A stretch of DNA of 64,000 nucleotides from Rhodomicrobium vannielii ATCC 17100. Its GTDB lineage: Bacteria; Pseudomonadota; Alphaproteobacteria; Rhizobiales; Rhodomicrobiaceae. The stretch spans positions 248,001 through 312,000 of the forward strand of contig NC_014664.1 in NCBI RefSeq assembly GCF_000166055.1, in the 5' to 3' direction. Below the pieces are notes generated by a model, which searched no databases, had not been told where the DNA came from, and saw only the letters and a program-made list of their open reading frames with translations. This document shows, in pieces, positions 47,178 to 56,118 of this stretch; positions within the stretch are counted from its first letter, which is position 1, and every line of letters begins with the position of its first letter. The position numbers and the translations under genes were made by a program.

Positions 47178-47831
47178 TTACGCCTCGGCCTTGTCCTCGG
47201 CGGGGACTTCGTCCGCCGTCGTCTCTGCGAGAAGCTTCAGCGCCTGACCCGGCCAATCCTCGCGTTCGAGGCGACCGCCAAGCTTCAGGTAATCGTCCAC
47301 GAGGGCGATTTCCTCATCGGTGAAGCTCGCAAGCTGCTCGAACTTGATCACGTTAAGCTCGGCGAGGCGCTTTTCGTCAGCGGCCTGCAGGCCCTTGATG
47401 AGCTTGAGGTCGTCCGGGTTGCCCTTCGGACGCTTGAAGCCCTTGAACTCGGCCTTGAGCGCCTTGGCGCGAACGTCGGTGCGCTCCGGGATACGGGCGG
47501 CCTTGCCGCGCAGGCCGCGCAGGTAATACAGCTTCGCGCGACGAACCTTGCCGCGGCGGATGACCGTGATGCTGTCGATCAGCGGCGAGTACAGCGGGAA
47601 CACGCGTTCCACGCCTTCGCCATAGGAGATCTTGCGGACGGTGAAGCTTTCCTGGAAGCCGCCGCCAAAACGCGCGATGCAGACGCCTTCATAGGCCTGA
47701 ACGCGTTCGCGCGCGCCTTCGACCACCTTCACGTTGACGCGCAGCGTGTCGCCAGGCTGGAACGTCGGGATGCGGCGCTTTGCCTCAAGCTGCGCCATCT
47801 GCTCTTTTTCAAGCGTTTGGATGATGTTCAT
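47178..47831 (-). CDS. rplS: ribosomal protein L19 with C-terminal extra domain
   Basis: L19 sits at the subunit interface of the ribosome. Residues 1-115 are a normal L19 ([52 protein letters not shown]). The protein continues to 217. After a basic linker, residues 140-200 ([51 protein letters not shown]) look like the helix-hairpin-helix-type domain seen at the end of L21 and NuoE in related alphaproteobacteria, followed by an acidic tail. Unlike most genomes, rimM and trmD are not adjacent; rplS is a single gene with its own terminator and a structured leader. Confidence 0.95.
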   Translation of the reverse strand: MNIIQTLEKEQMAQLEAKRRIPTFQPGDTLRVNVKVVEGARERVQAYEGVCIARFGGGFQESFTVRKISYGEGVERVFPLYSPLIDSITVIRRGKVRRAKLYYLRGLRGKAARIPERTDVRAKALKAEFKGFKRPKGNPDDLKLIKGLQAADEKRLAELNVIKFEQLASFTDEEIALVDDYLKLGGRLEREDWPGQALKLLAETTADEVPAEDKAEA

Positions 47832-47910
47832 CTCTGCGAAATCCTTCTACGGCGATCAAAGGCACCTTCTTGCCGCGCTGAAAAGCGCAAGCCGCCGCGC
47901 CAGTTGAGCT

Positions 47911-47940
47911 GGAATTTCGCTTGTGTAAGCGAAAAATTCC
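47911..47940 (-). promoter_or_regulatory. hairpin in the rplS upstream region
   Basis: GGAATTTCGCTT (47911-47922) pairs with AAGCGAAAAATTCC (47927-47940) except for two unpaired A residues, around a GTGT loop. It lies 80-110 bases upstream of the rplS start, with no T-run. It could be a ribosomal-protein leader used for feedback control, which is inference. Confidence 0.45.
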
Positions 47941-48040
47941 GGCTTGTCGATTGCAACGTTTCGGTGACGGGCCGATTTCCGCGCAAGATAGCTGGATTAT
48001 GTTGGCGGAAATGCAACGTAGCCCCCACATCAGGAGAATG

Positions 48041-48646
48041 ATGCGACACCTTTATCTCCGCGCGCCCGCCGCCGCATTTATTGCGCTTTTAGCGTTGAAT
48101 TCCCCTGCCAGCGCGGGGGATCAGGCGAAGTCGATCATCAATTCGCTCGACCCGAAGAGCATGACCGAGCTGTTCGAAGTCTCGCGTCGCCAGCCCGACG
48201 CAGCGCTGACGAACATCACGCCGGTTTCGGCGAATACGTTTCGCTTTCTGTTCATATGGCCCGGCTCGAACCCGGTCATGACTTACGATCGCGTCGGGCG
48301 GAGCTTCGCCGAACGATTCGTCGGGTTTGCGGATCAACTGAAGCTGCTGGTGAGGGGCTTTTGCCTGCCGACGAGCCACATGTTTTTCGGCACGGCATCC
48401 TATGGCGGCGAAGAGGTGAACGTGGCCTATCGCGACATTCAGGTGCGGTTCCGTGCGGGATGGCAGCCCGACTGCGCGGGGCGATATCTTTCGGTCGCGG
48501 ATGTGGATCGCCTGTTCGCGCCGCTGCCGGTGACAGGCTATGGCGCGGCGCTGCCATACCGTCCGCGCCCGGACAAGCCGACGCCCCCGCCGCAAAACGA
48601 TCTGAAGCCCTTCCTCAATCCCGCTCAGCCCGCACCGATTCAATAA
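48041..48646 (+). CDS. secreted uncharacterised protein
   Basis: I do not recognise a family. The 201-residue protein has a signal peptide (MRHLYLRAPAAAFIALLALN, cut after ASA) and a mature domain that includes FRFLFIWPGSNPVMTYD, VRGFCLPTSHMFFGTASYGGEEV and WQPDCAGRYL; the two cysteines may form a disulfide. The C-terminal 40 residues are Pro-rich. AGGAG precedes two adjacent ATG codons (48038 and 48041). It is divergent from rplS and probably periplasmic. Confidence 0.72.
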   Translation: MRHLYLRAPAAAFIALLALNSPASAGDQAKSIINSLDPKSMTELFEVSRRQPDAALTNITPVSANTFRFLFIWPGSNPVMTYDRVGRSFAERFVGFADQLKLLVRGFCLPTSHMFFGTASYGGEEVNVAYRDIQVRFRAGWQPDCAGRYLSVADVDRLFAPLPVTGYGAALPYRPRPDKPTPPPQNDLKPFLNPAQPAPIQ

Positions 48647-48711
48647 GCGCGTACGCGAATCGACCGATCCGCGTGCTTCAACGCACAGCGTCGACTTTAG
48701 CGAACCGCCGC

Positions 48712-49800
48712 CTAGCGCGTGGTGGCGTCTTTCGCGAGCGATGTCTGCTCGGCGCTTTCGGCGTCGCGGAACATCACGTCGACGCGCATGCCGGGAAGCA
48801 GCGGCCCGCCGGGGTCCATGTCGAGAACCACTTCGAGGATATCGACGTCGGTATGCTTGCGTGGACCGCGCGAGGTAAGCTCGGGGCTGCCGAGCGTCTT
48901 CGCCATGGTGGCGACGCGCGCGTCGAAGATGCGATCCGGGAACGCCTCGGACTTGACGATGGCGCGCTGACCGACAAACACTTTCCGCACGTCGCGCTCT
49001 TCAACCTCGGCGCGCGCCTGCATGTGCTCGCTGTCGCCAAGCAGGATGAGCGGCGCAACGGCAGCGGCCATCTCGCCAGTGCGGGCGTCGACCTTGAGCA
49101 CGGTGGCATCGGCGGGCGCGCGGACGCGCAACCGTTCGAGGTTCGCGGCGACGCCGGTCACTTCGGCGCGGGCAGCGGCGAGGGCCGCTTCCTCACGCGT
49201 CAGCTTCGGAAGGTCTCGCTCTTCCACGCGGCGGAGCTTCTGCCGCTCCCGCTCGACCCGGTCGGCGGCGGTGGAAACGGCCGTGCGCGCCTTGGCAACG
49301 TCGGCTTCGCTCGCCTTGTAGAGCTTCCTGTTCGCGAGCGCGGCGTCGAGGTCCATGCGCGTCTCGAAAGCTTCGCGCTCGGCATCGTAGACCGCATCTT
49401 CCGCCTTGCGGCGGTCGAGCGCCGCGCCCTTGACCTTGGCGTCGTCGCGGTCGGCGAGTTTCACCGCCACCTGCGCCTCGAACGCCGCGAGCCTGGCCGC
49501 GAGTTCTCCGTCATCGAGACGGAAAAGCAGGTCGCCTTTCTTCACGTGCTCGTCCGCGCTGACGAGGACATCCTTGATGGCGGCGGGCATGGGCGCGGCA
49601 ATGCGAAGCTCGCGCCCCTTCGGTTCAACGCGGCCGGGCGCTGCTGCCGCCCATAGCGACGTTGCTGGCGCTGCGGGCTGCGGCTCGGACCAGGCGGGGC
49701 TGCCGCCCGGCTGGTAAACGCCGGTCGCGATGAGGATGGCGAGGCCGAGGCCTGCCGAGCCGAAGACGAGCGCCACTGACTTGGAACGGAAATTACGCAT
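48712..49800 (-). CDS. HlyD/DevB-type membrane fusion protein
   Basis: This is the periplasmic adaptor of an ABC exporter. The 362-residue protein has an N-terminal membrane anchor (about residues 8-27), a split biotinyl-lipoyl domain (APMPAAIKDVLVSADEHVKKGDLLFRLDDGE and later VRAPADATVLKVDARTGE), a long coiled-coil hairpin (about 95-215) and a beta-barrel with GPLLPGMRVDVMF. It is the last of three overlapping genes, permease-ATPase-adaptor, of the DevBCA layout known for glycolipid export. Confidence 0.9.
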   Translation of the reverse strand: MRNFRSKSVALVFGSAGLGLAILIATGVYQPGGSPAWSEPQPAAPATSLWAAAAPGRVEPKGRELRIAAPMPAAIKDVLVSADEHVKKGDLLFRLDDGELAARLAAFEAQVAVKLADRDDAKVKGAALDRRKAEDAVYDAEREAFETRMDLDAALANRKLYKASEADVAKARTAVSTAADRVERERQKLRRVEERDLPKLTREEAALAAARAEVTGVAANLERLRVRAPADATVLKVDARTGEMAAAVAPLILLGDSEHMQARAEVEERDVRKVFVGQRAIVKSEAFPDRIFDARVATMAKTLGSPELTSRGPRKHTDVDILEVVLDMDPGGPLLPGMRVDVMFRDAESAEQTSLAKDATTR

Positions 49801-50581
49801 GCGCTTGTCTCTTTCTCTCCTGATAGGGGGCGGGAGTGCCGTGAGCCGCCTGCGGTTGTCTCAGCCGCGCCGGGATGACGGTCGCGGCGTGCTTCTTGCG
49901 CTCTCCCGAAATGATGCCGTCTTCGATTTCGATCACACGGTCGGCGAAGGGAATGGTACGCGGATCGTGGGTCACGGCGAGCACGGCGCGGCCATTTTTC
50001 CGGGCGACGCAGCTCAGTAGCTCCATGATCGCGTGCCCGTTTTCTGTATCGAGGGCTGCGGTCGGCTCGTCCGCGAGGATGACCGGCGGCTCCGGCGCGA
50101 TGGCGCGGGCGATGGCGACGCGCTGTTTCTCGCCGCCGGACAGCGTGCCGGGGTAGGCCTTGAGCCGATGGCCGAGGCCGACTTCGATCAGCGCTTCAGC
50201 CGCGCGCTCCTTGCACTCACGGGAGGGGAAGCCGCGCACGTCGAGGCCGAGCCGCACATTGTCGAGCGCGGAAAGCGTCGGAAACAGATTGTAGGACTGG
50301 AAGATGAAGCCGAGATGGCGGCGGCGCAGGTCGGCGAGGTCTTCGGCCGAGCGGTGGACGACCGCTTCGCCGCCGAGCGTCAGCGTGCCCGATGTGGGCG
50401 TGAGCAGACAACCGAGGATCGACAGCAGCGTGGTCTTGCCGCTGCCGGACGGCCCCATCAACAATGTGAATTCGCCTTCGTAGAGCGCGAGATCGACGCC
50501 CTTCAGCGCCTGCACCTTGCCTTCGCCCTGACCGAGTTCCTTCACGATCTGGCGGGCTTCGAGAATGGGAAACGCTCTCAT
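49793..50581 (-). CDS. ABC transporter ATPase, DevA/LolD-like
   Basis: This 262-residue ATPase belongs to the MacB/LolD/DevA group. Visible motifs are Walker A GPSGSGKTT, Q-loop FIFQSYNLFP, signature LSGGEKQRVAIARA, Walker B VILADEPTAALD and the switch His in AVTHDPR. ATG 50581 overlaps the permease stop by ATGA; the end overlaps the adaptor gene by 8 bases. The C-terminal 30 residues are a variable basic tail. Confidence 0.93.
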   Translation of the reverse strand: MRAFPILEARQIVKELGQGEGKVQALKGVDLALYEGEFTLLMGPSGSGKTTLLSILGCLLTPTSGTLTLGGEAVVHRSAEDLADLRRRHLGFIFQSYNLFPTLSALDNVRLGLDVRGFPSRECKERAAEALIEVGLGHRLKAYPGTLSGGEKQRVAIARAIAPEPPVILADEPTAALDTENGHAIMELLSCVARKNGRAVLAVTHDPRTIPFADRVIEIEDGIISGERKKHAATVIPARLRQPQAAHGTPAPYQERKRQAHA

Positions 50582-51693
50582 CGTGCAAACACCATGGCGG
50601 GATCGATCTTCGTCACCTTGAAAATGGAGGAAAGGGCTGACACCGCGCACATGACGACGGTGACGACGAGCAGCATCGCGGCGAGCTGCGGCGTCAGCAT
50701 GATCGGCATGGGCGTGTGGAGGCTCGCTTGCGCCACGGCGAACGAGACGGCGATGCCGAGCGCGTAGCCGAGGAACGCGCTGACCGTCGCCTGCGTGAGG
50801 ATCACCTTGTGTATATAAAAAGAGGAAGAGCCAAGCGCGCGCAGCGTGGCGAACTCAGCGAGGTGATCCTTGGTGCTGGAATAAAGCGTCTGCGCGACGA
50901 CAACCGTGCCGATAATCAGGCCCAGCACCGCGCCGCCCAGCAGCGCCACGCCCGCGCCAGTGCCGAACAGCCAGTAGTCGAGGTTCGTCTGGCGAAACTC
51001 GGCCTTGGTGAAGATCGACGTGCCGGGAAGCTTCGTTTCGAGCGCTCGCTTGACGCTGGAAACCGCGACGCCCGGCTGCACCTTCACGAGATAGAACGTC
51101 GCCTGATCGGATGGCACGGAGAGAAGCTCCCGCGCCTTCGCGAGCGACATGAAGATGTAGGGCGAGGTGGTGAACGAGCGAATGCCTTCCGTCAACGCAT
51201 CGACGCGCAAGCGCTGGCCGTTGATCTCAGCAACGGAGCCAACCCCGGAAATGCCGAGCGTGTCGGCATAGGTGCGGTCGACCGCGACGCCATCGGGCGA
51301 GAGCGCGGACACGCTGCCTTCGGCCACGTTCCACGGCGGCAATGTGCCATCGGAGCCGACGACGACGACGCTTGTGGTGCTGGTGTCGTCCCTGGTCCAT
51401 GGCGCGAAGGAAGCGACAACGGGCTCGACTGCGGAGACGCCGGGAACCGAGAGCGCTGCGAAGCGTTCGCGACCGTGAAGGATCGTCGCTTGCTCGAAGC
51501 TGTTCGAACCGTAGGCGGCGATCCAGATGTCACCGTTGGCGTGATCGATGGTGTCGACGATCATCTTGCGTGCGCCGAGATACAGCCCGAGCTGGACCGC
51601 GAGCAGGACGACCGCAAAAAGGATGCCGATGAGCGTCACGAGAAAGCGAGCTCGATCGTGAACGAGGTTGCGTATTGCGAGTTTGGTAACCAT
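50578..51693 (-). CDS. ABC transporter permease, DevC/FtsX-like
   Basis: The 371-residue permease has one membrane helix near the N-terminus (about residues 18-40), a large periplasmic domain (about 45-245) and three C-terminal helices with the FtsX pattern (GLIIGTVVVAQTLYSSTKDHLAEFATLRALGSS). It begins MVTKLAIRNLVHDRARFL like DevC. ATG 51693 is chosen; the frame is open further up, without sense. The 259 bases to dksA hold no gene and should contain both promoters. Confidence 0.9.
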   Translation of the reverse strand: MVTKLAIRNLVHDRARFLVTLIGILFAVVLLAVQLGLYLGARKMIVDTIDHANGDIWIAAYGSNSFEQATILHGRERFAALSVPGVSAVEPVVASFAPWTRDDTSTTSVVVVGSDGTLPPWNVAEGSVSALSPDGVAVDRTYADTLGISGVGSVAEINGQRLRVDALTEGIRSFTTSPYIFMSLAKARELLSVPSDQATFYLVKVQPGVAVSSVKRALETKLPGTSIFTKAEFRQTNLDYWLFGTGAGVALLGGAVLGLIIGTVVVAQTLYSSTKDHLAEFATLRALGSSSFYIHKVILTQATVSAFLGYALGIAVSFAVAQASLHTPMPIMLTPQLAAMLLVVTVVMCAVSALSSIFKVTKIDPAMVFAR

Positions 51694-51982
51694 ATAAACG
51701 CGGGCGTATCCGTCCTTTGGCGCGGAATGGGCGGGTTCCCGAAAACAAATTCTTACACGCGCCGTGGTCGGCAAATGTGAACGCCCAACTTCTGATAGTA
51801 GGCGAATGAACAAACAACTGTGGCAAGATGCGGGCGAAGTGTATCGGAGCTTCGCGGCAGCGTTGCGATCTTGACTTGGAACGCGTTGAACGTCATAAGG
51901 GCTGCAATCATCGCGATTGTAAGTTTTTAGCGTCTTCAAGAACCCGCCAGACTTGGCGGGAGTTCGTGCGATAGGGGGCGAC

Positions 51983-52399
51983 ATGGGAGCAGTCGATCTG
52001 CCTCCGGACTACCGGCCATCTGAAGACGAACCTTTCATGAATGAGCGCCAGCGCGCTTATTTCCGGAAGAAACTTCTGGATTGGCGGGACGAGATTCTTC
52101 GCGAAAGCAGGGAAACGCTCGATTTTCTTCAGGATTCAACCCAACACCCCGACATTACCGACCGTGCGAGCCACGAATCCGACCGTGGGATAGAACTTCG
52201 CGCGCGCGACCGCCAGCGGAAACTCATTGCCAAGATCGATGCGGCGCTCGTCCGGATCGATGACGGCTCCTATGGCTATTGCGAGGAGACGGGTGAACCT
52301 ATCGGCGTCAAGCGGCTGGACGCACGTCCCGTGGCGACGCTGAGCCTCGAAGCGCAGGAGCGACACGAGCGCCGCGAACGCATCTATCGCGACGACTGA
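51983..52399 (+). CDS. dksA: RNA polymerase-binding protein DksA
   Basis: DksA enters the secondary channel of RNA polymerase and, with ppGpp, adjusts transcription. The 138-residue protein shows PSEDEPFMNERQRAYFRKKLL, a coiled coil with the tip residues DxxDRAS (ITDRASHESDR), and the globular end GYCEETGEPIGVKRLDARPVATLSLEAQERHERRER. Only the first of the four zinc-finger cysteines is kept, as is usual for alphaproteobacterial versions, so zinc is probably not bound. ATG 51983 follows a G-rich site; a TTG at 51953 was rejected. Confidence 0.93.
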   Translation: MGAVDLPPDYRPSEDEPFMNERQRAYFRKKLLDWRDEILRESRETLDFLQDSTQHPDITDRASHESDRGIELRARDRQRKLIAKIDAALVRIDDGSYGYCEETGEPIGVKRLDARPVATLSLEAQERHERRERIYRDD

Positions 52400-52431
52400 A
52401 CGCATCGAACTTTATTTTTTCAGACATGCTC

Positions 52432-52458
52432 CCGCCGCCCCTGAGGGCGGCGGTTTTT
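52432..52458 (+). terminator. rho-independent terminator of dksA
   Basis: CCGCCGCCC (52432-52440), the loop CTGA and GGGCGGCGG (52445-52453) form a perfect 9-pair stem followed by TTTTT, 33 bases after the dksA stop. Confidence 0.95.
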
Positions 52459-52471
52459 ATTTGTGATGCGA

Positions 52472-54814
52472 TCAGCCCGTCACGTCGAAGGCGGCGAGCG
52501 CGGCCATGTTGACGAGGTCGTTATCCGAAGATCCAAGCGATGCGATCTGCACCGGCTTCGACAGGCCGACCAGCATCGGGCCGATCACGATCCCGCCGCC
52601 AAGCTCCTGAAGCATCTTCGTTGCGATACTCGCCGCGTGGAAGGCGGGCATGATGAGCACGTTCGCCGTGTCCGACAGGCGGCAGAACGGATAGAGCGAC
52701 ATCGCGCGGCGGCTCAGCGCAACATCCGCCGCCATCTCGCCGTCATACTCAAAGTCGACGCCGCGCTCGTCGAGCAGCTTCACCGCCCCGCGAAGTTGAT
52801 CCGAGCGGTCGCTCTGCGGGTTGCCGAAGGTCGTGGCGGCAAGCATCGCGACGCGCGGCGTAAGCCCGAAGCGGCTCGCCACGCCCGCGGCTTCCACCGC
52901 GATGTCGGCAAGCTCCTGGGAGTTGGGCATGTCGTGCACGGAGGTATCGGCGATGAGGACGACCTTGCCACGGGTCACGATAACCGAAACACCGATCACG
53001 CGGCGGCCCGGCATAGGATCGAGCACGCGGCGCACATCCTGAAGCGCGGTCGACCAGTTGCGCGTGACGCCCGTCACCATCGCGTCGGCGTGGCCCATCG
53101 CCACCATGCAGGCGGCGAAGACGTTGCGCTCGTTATGCACGAGGCGCAGGCAGTCGCGGTAGAGATAGCCCTTGCGCTGGAGCCGCTGATACAGGAATTC
53201 CGCGTATTGCTGGTTGTATTCCGATGTGGCGATATTGTGCTGCTCGAAGCTTTCGACGTTGTTCACGCCCGCCATGAAGAACGCCTGACGGATCTGTGCT
53301 TCGCGGCCGATGAGGATCGGCGTGCCGAGCTTCTGGTTTGCGAATGAACTCGCCGCGCGGACGACCTGTTCTTCCTCGCCCTCGGCGAAGACGACGCGTT
53401 TCGGGCGCAGGCGAAGCGCCTCATGGATCGAGTTGATGAAGCCCGCCGCCGGATCGAGCCGGGCGGAAAGGCGCACCTTGTAGCCTTCCATGTCAACGAT
53501 GGGACGGCGCGCAACGCCGGAGTCCATGGCCGCTTTCGCCACGGCCAAGGGGATCGCCGTGATGAGGCGCGGATCGAACGGCGCGGGAATGATGTAATCC
53601 GGGCCATAGCGCAGACGCCGCCCGTACACCTTCGCCACCGCGTCCGGCACGTCGGCGCGCGCGAGTTCCGCGAGCGCATTGGCCGCCGCGATCTTCATCG
53701 GCTCATTGATGGTGCTGGCCTGCACGTCGAGCGCGCCCCGGAAGATATACGGGAAGCCGAGTACGTTATTGACCTGGTTCGGGTAGTCGGAGCGGCCCGT
53801 CGCCACGATGGCGTCGCTGCGCACCTCGGCCACGTCTTCCGGGGTGATTTCCGGGTCGGGGTTCGCCATCGCGAAGATGATGGGCTTGTCGGCCATCGTC
53901 GCGACCATCTCTTTCGTCAGCGCGCCCGCTGCGGACAGGCCGAAGAACACGTCCGCGCCTTGGATCGCGTCGGCGAGCGTGCGCGCCTTCGTGTCGATCG
54001 CATGCGCCGACTTCCACTGGTTCATGCCCTTCTCGCGGCCGCGATAGATCACGCCCGACGTGTCGCACAGCGTCGCATTTTCGTGGCGCACGCCCAGCGC
54101 CTTCATGAGTTCGAGGCAGGCGATGCCCGCCGAGCCCGCGCCGTTGACGACGAGCTTCACGTCGGCGATGTCGCGGCCCGTGAGGTGGACGGCGTTGATG
54201 AGGCCCGCCGCCGCGATGATCGCGGTGCCATGCTGGTCGTCGTGGAAAACGGGGATGTCCATCAGCTCGCGCAGGCGCTGCTCGATGATGAAGCAGTCTG
54301 GCGCCTTGATGTCTTCGAGGTTGATGCCGCCGAAGGACGGGCCGAGATAGCGCACGGCGTTGATGAACGCGTCAACATCTTGCGTATCGACTTCGAGGTC
54401 GATGGCGTCCACGTCGGCGAAGCGCTTGAACAGCACGGCCTTGCCTTCCATCACGGGCTTCGAGGCGAGCGCGCCGAGATTGCCAAGGCCGAGGATCGCA
54501 GTGCCGTTCGAGATGACGGCGACGAGGTTGCCCTTCGCGGTGTAGTCGTAGGCGAGGCGCGGGTTCTCGGCGATGGCCTCCACCGGCACGGCCACGCCCG
54601 GCGAATAAGCGAGCGACAGGTCGCGCTGCGTCGCCATCGGCTTCGTCGGCACGATTTCGAGCTTGCCAGGCTTGCCTTCGGCGTGGAATTGGAGTGCTTC
54701 CTGCCGCGTGAATTTCGGCGGCGCGGCCACTGGCGTGGTGTGACGGTTTTCGCCGGTTTGGCCTTCGGAAACGGCTTTCGGTCGCGTCGGCGACGTGTTT
54801 TTTGAAACGGACAT
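52472..54814 (-). CDS. maeB: NADP-dependent malic enzyme, MaeB type
   Basis: MaeB decarboxylates malate to pyruvate with NADP. The 780-residue protein has the malic N-terminal domain ([35 protein letters not shown]), the NAD(P)-binding domain ([37 protein letters not shown]), and from about residue 430 a phosphotransacetylase-like domain without that activity, probably an acetyl-CoA-sensing part. ATG 54814 is chosen over the frame to 55030. In heterotrophic growth on C4 acids it supplies pyruvate and NADPH. Confidence 0.94.
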   Translation of the reverse strand: MSVSKNTSPTRPKAVSEGQTGENRHTTPVAAPPKFTRQEALQFHAEGKPGKLEIVPTKPMATQRDLSLAYSPGVAVPVEAIAENPRLAYDYTAKGNLVAVISNGTAILGLGNLGALASKPVMEGKAVLFKRFADVDAIDLEVDTQDVDAFINAVRYLGPSFGGINLEDIKAPDCFIIEQRLRELMDIPVFHDDQHGTAIIAAAGLINAVHLTGRDIADVKLVVNGAGSAGIACLELMKALGVRHENATLCDTSGVIYRGREKGMNQWKSAHAIDTKARTLADAIQGADVFFGLSAAGALTKEMVATMADKPIIFAMANPDPEITPEDVAEVRSDAIVATGRSDYPNQVNNVLGFPYIFRGALDVQASTINEPMKIAAANALAELARADVPDAVAKVYGRRLRYGPDYIIPAPFDPRLITAIPLAVAKAAMDSGVARRPIVDMEGYKVRLSARLDPAAGFINSIHEALRLRPKRVVFAEGEEEQVVRAASSFANQKLGTPILIGREAQIRQAFFMAGVNNVESFEQHNIATSEYNQQYAEFLYQRLQRKGYLYRDCLRLVHNERNVFAACMVAMGHADAMVTGVTRNWSTALQDVRRVLDPMPGRRVIGVSVIVTRGKVVLIADTSVHDMPNSQELADIAVEAAGVASRFGLTPRVAMLAATTFGNPQSDRSDQLRGAVKLLDERGVDFEYDGEMAADVALSRRAMSLYPFCRLSDTANVLIMPAFHAASIATKMLQELGGGIVIGPMLVGLSKPVQIASLGSSDNDLVNMAALAAFDVTG

Positions 54815-55251
54815 GTCGATCTTCTGATGAGATGGGGACGCGGCCCGGTCTCGCACGCCGGAACGCTTTGTGGTGGACGTTAGCGCCCGCGAACGGGGCG
54901 CACAAGCGCGCTGGCGCCTCATGCTGAACCTTTTCGCCACAACCTTTCGATTGATAACAGTTTTTGGCGATCTAATTCCCCCGCCGGGCGCGTCTTGCGA
55001 TGCAGCCTGAGGGCGAGACGTTGTAGCCATGCAATTATAGGGCGTACAAAGAATTTTTTGCTTCCGAGTGATCGGATTTTGTTCCTATTTGTTGATCGGA
55101 TTATGGAAGCAAAGTTTTAGGCATGCCGTGCGAAAACCAGCGTAGGCCGCAGGCTTCAACCGCTGGGTGATCGTTCCTGCGCACTCGATCTCAGCACTTG
55201 GTAACGATGGGTGGGGTAGAGGTGGAGAAGTGTATCGATTGGAAGCATCCC
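54815..55251. other. divergent spacer between maeB and the SUMF1-like gene
   Basis: No gene is supported. The spacer should hold the maeB promoter and that of the divergent gene. Its only clear structure is the inverted and direct repeat set at 55057-55113, listed separately. Confidence 0.5.
55057..55113. promoter_or_regulatory. nested inverted and direct repeats
   Basis: TTTGCTTCC (55057-55065) and GGAAGCAAA (55105-55113) form a perfect 9-base inverted repeat, and inside lie two direct copies of TGATCGGATT (55069-55078 and 55093-55102) with a 24-base period. The site is 243 bases from maeB and 139 from the SUMF1-like gene. It could be an operator; no regulator is identified. Confidence 0.4.
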
Positions 55252-56097
55252 ATGATTGGCGCATTTCTCGTTGTGCTCGTACTTCTGTTCATGCCGCAAA
55301 GCGCCGACGCACAGCGGCGCTCTTCGCAGGCTGACGCTCCTAAAACCTTCCGCGACTGCTCGAACTGCCCGGAGATGGTGCCTTTGCCAGCGGGCGAGTT
55401 TCTGATGGGATCGCCCGAGACGGAGCGCGGTCGCAACAAGGACGAGGGGCCGCAGCGCCGCGTGTCGGTCCCGGCCTTCGCGGCGGGCAAATATGAAGTG
55501 ACCTTCGCCGAATACGACGCCTGCGTGGCGGATGGCGCTTGCGCCTCCAAGCCCGCCGACGAGGGATGGGGACGCGGCCGCAAGCCCGCCATCAACGTCT
55601 CGTGGGACGACGCTCAAGCCTATGTTTCGTGGCTCTCGCGAACGACGGGCCAGCCCTATCGCCTGCTCACCGAAGCGGAATGGGAATACGCCGCGCGCGG
55701 GCAGACGACGGTCGCGGAGCGTGCGTTACCCTTCTCCACGGGGCGAACGATCAACTACCGGCAGGCGAATTACGACGCCAACTTCGTATACCCCGGCGGC
55801 CAGCAGGGCGAATACAGGCAGAAGACGACGAATGTCGGCTCGTTCCAGAAGAATGCGTTCGGTCTTCACGACATGCACGGCAATGCGTGGGAATGGGTCG
55901 AGGATTGCTATCGGCCGACCTACGAAGGCGCACCGACCGATGGCACGGCCGTACAGGACGCGACCTGCGAGCTTCGCATTTTGCGCGGCGGCTCATGGAA
56001 CTATCACCCCCGGCTTTTGCGTTCGGCGTATCGGTATGCCACGCCCGGCACCATTCGTCTCAATTCGTTCGGGTTTCGCGTCGCGAGGCCGCTTTGA
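55252..56097 (+). CDS. secreted SUMF1/EgtB-type protein
   Basis: This is a formylglycine-generating-enzyme-fold protein of 281 residues. It has a signal peptide (MIGAFLVVLVLLFMPQSADA), then MVPLPAGEFLMGSPETERGR, PAINVSWDDAQAYVSWLS, YRLLTEAEWEYAARG, GLHDMHGNAWEWVEDCY and LRGGSWNYHP. True sulfatase activation needs a cysteine pair at the copper site that I cannot confirm, so the role may be structural or unknown. ATG 55252 has GGAAG 7 bases upstream; frames to 55198 were rejected. The L,D-transpeptidase gene follows after 21 bases. Confidence 0.85.
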   Translation: MIGAFLVVLVLLFMPQSADAQRRSSQADAPKTFRDCSNCPEMVPLPAGEFLMGSPETERGRNKDEGPQRRVSVPAFAAGKYEVTFAEYDACVADGACASKPADEGWGRGRKPAINVSWDDAQAYVSWLSRTTGQPYRLLTEAEWEYAARGQTTVAERALPFSTGRTINYRQANYDANFVYPGGQQGEYRQKTTNVGSFQKNAFGLHDMHGNAWEWVEDCYRPTYEGAPTDGTAVQDATCELRILRGGSWNYHPRLLRSAYRYATPGTIRLNSFGFRVARPL

Positions 56098-56118
56098 TGC
56101 ATCTCTGAGGGCCTCGAC

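Noticed and set aside
46843-47256. N-terminal extension of the LOG-family protein
   Set aside because: Crosses a tandem repeat and the rplS terminator; the family start with good ribosome binding site is at 46842.
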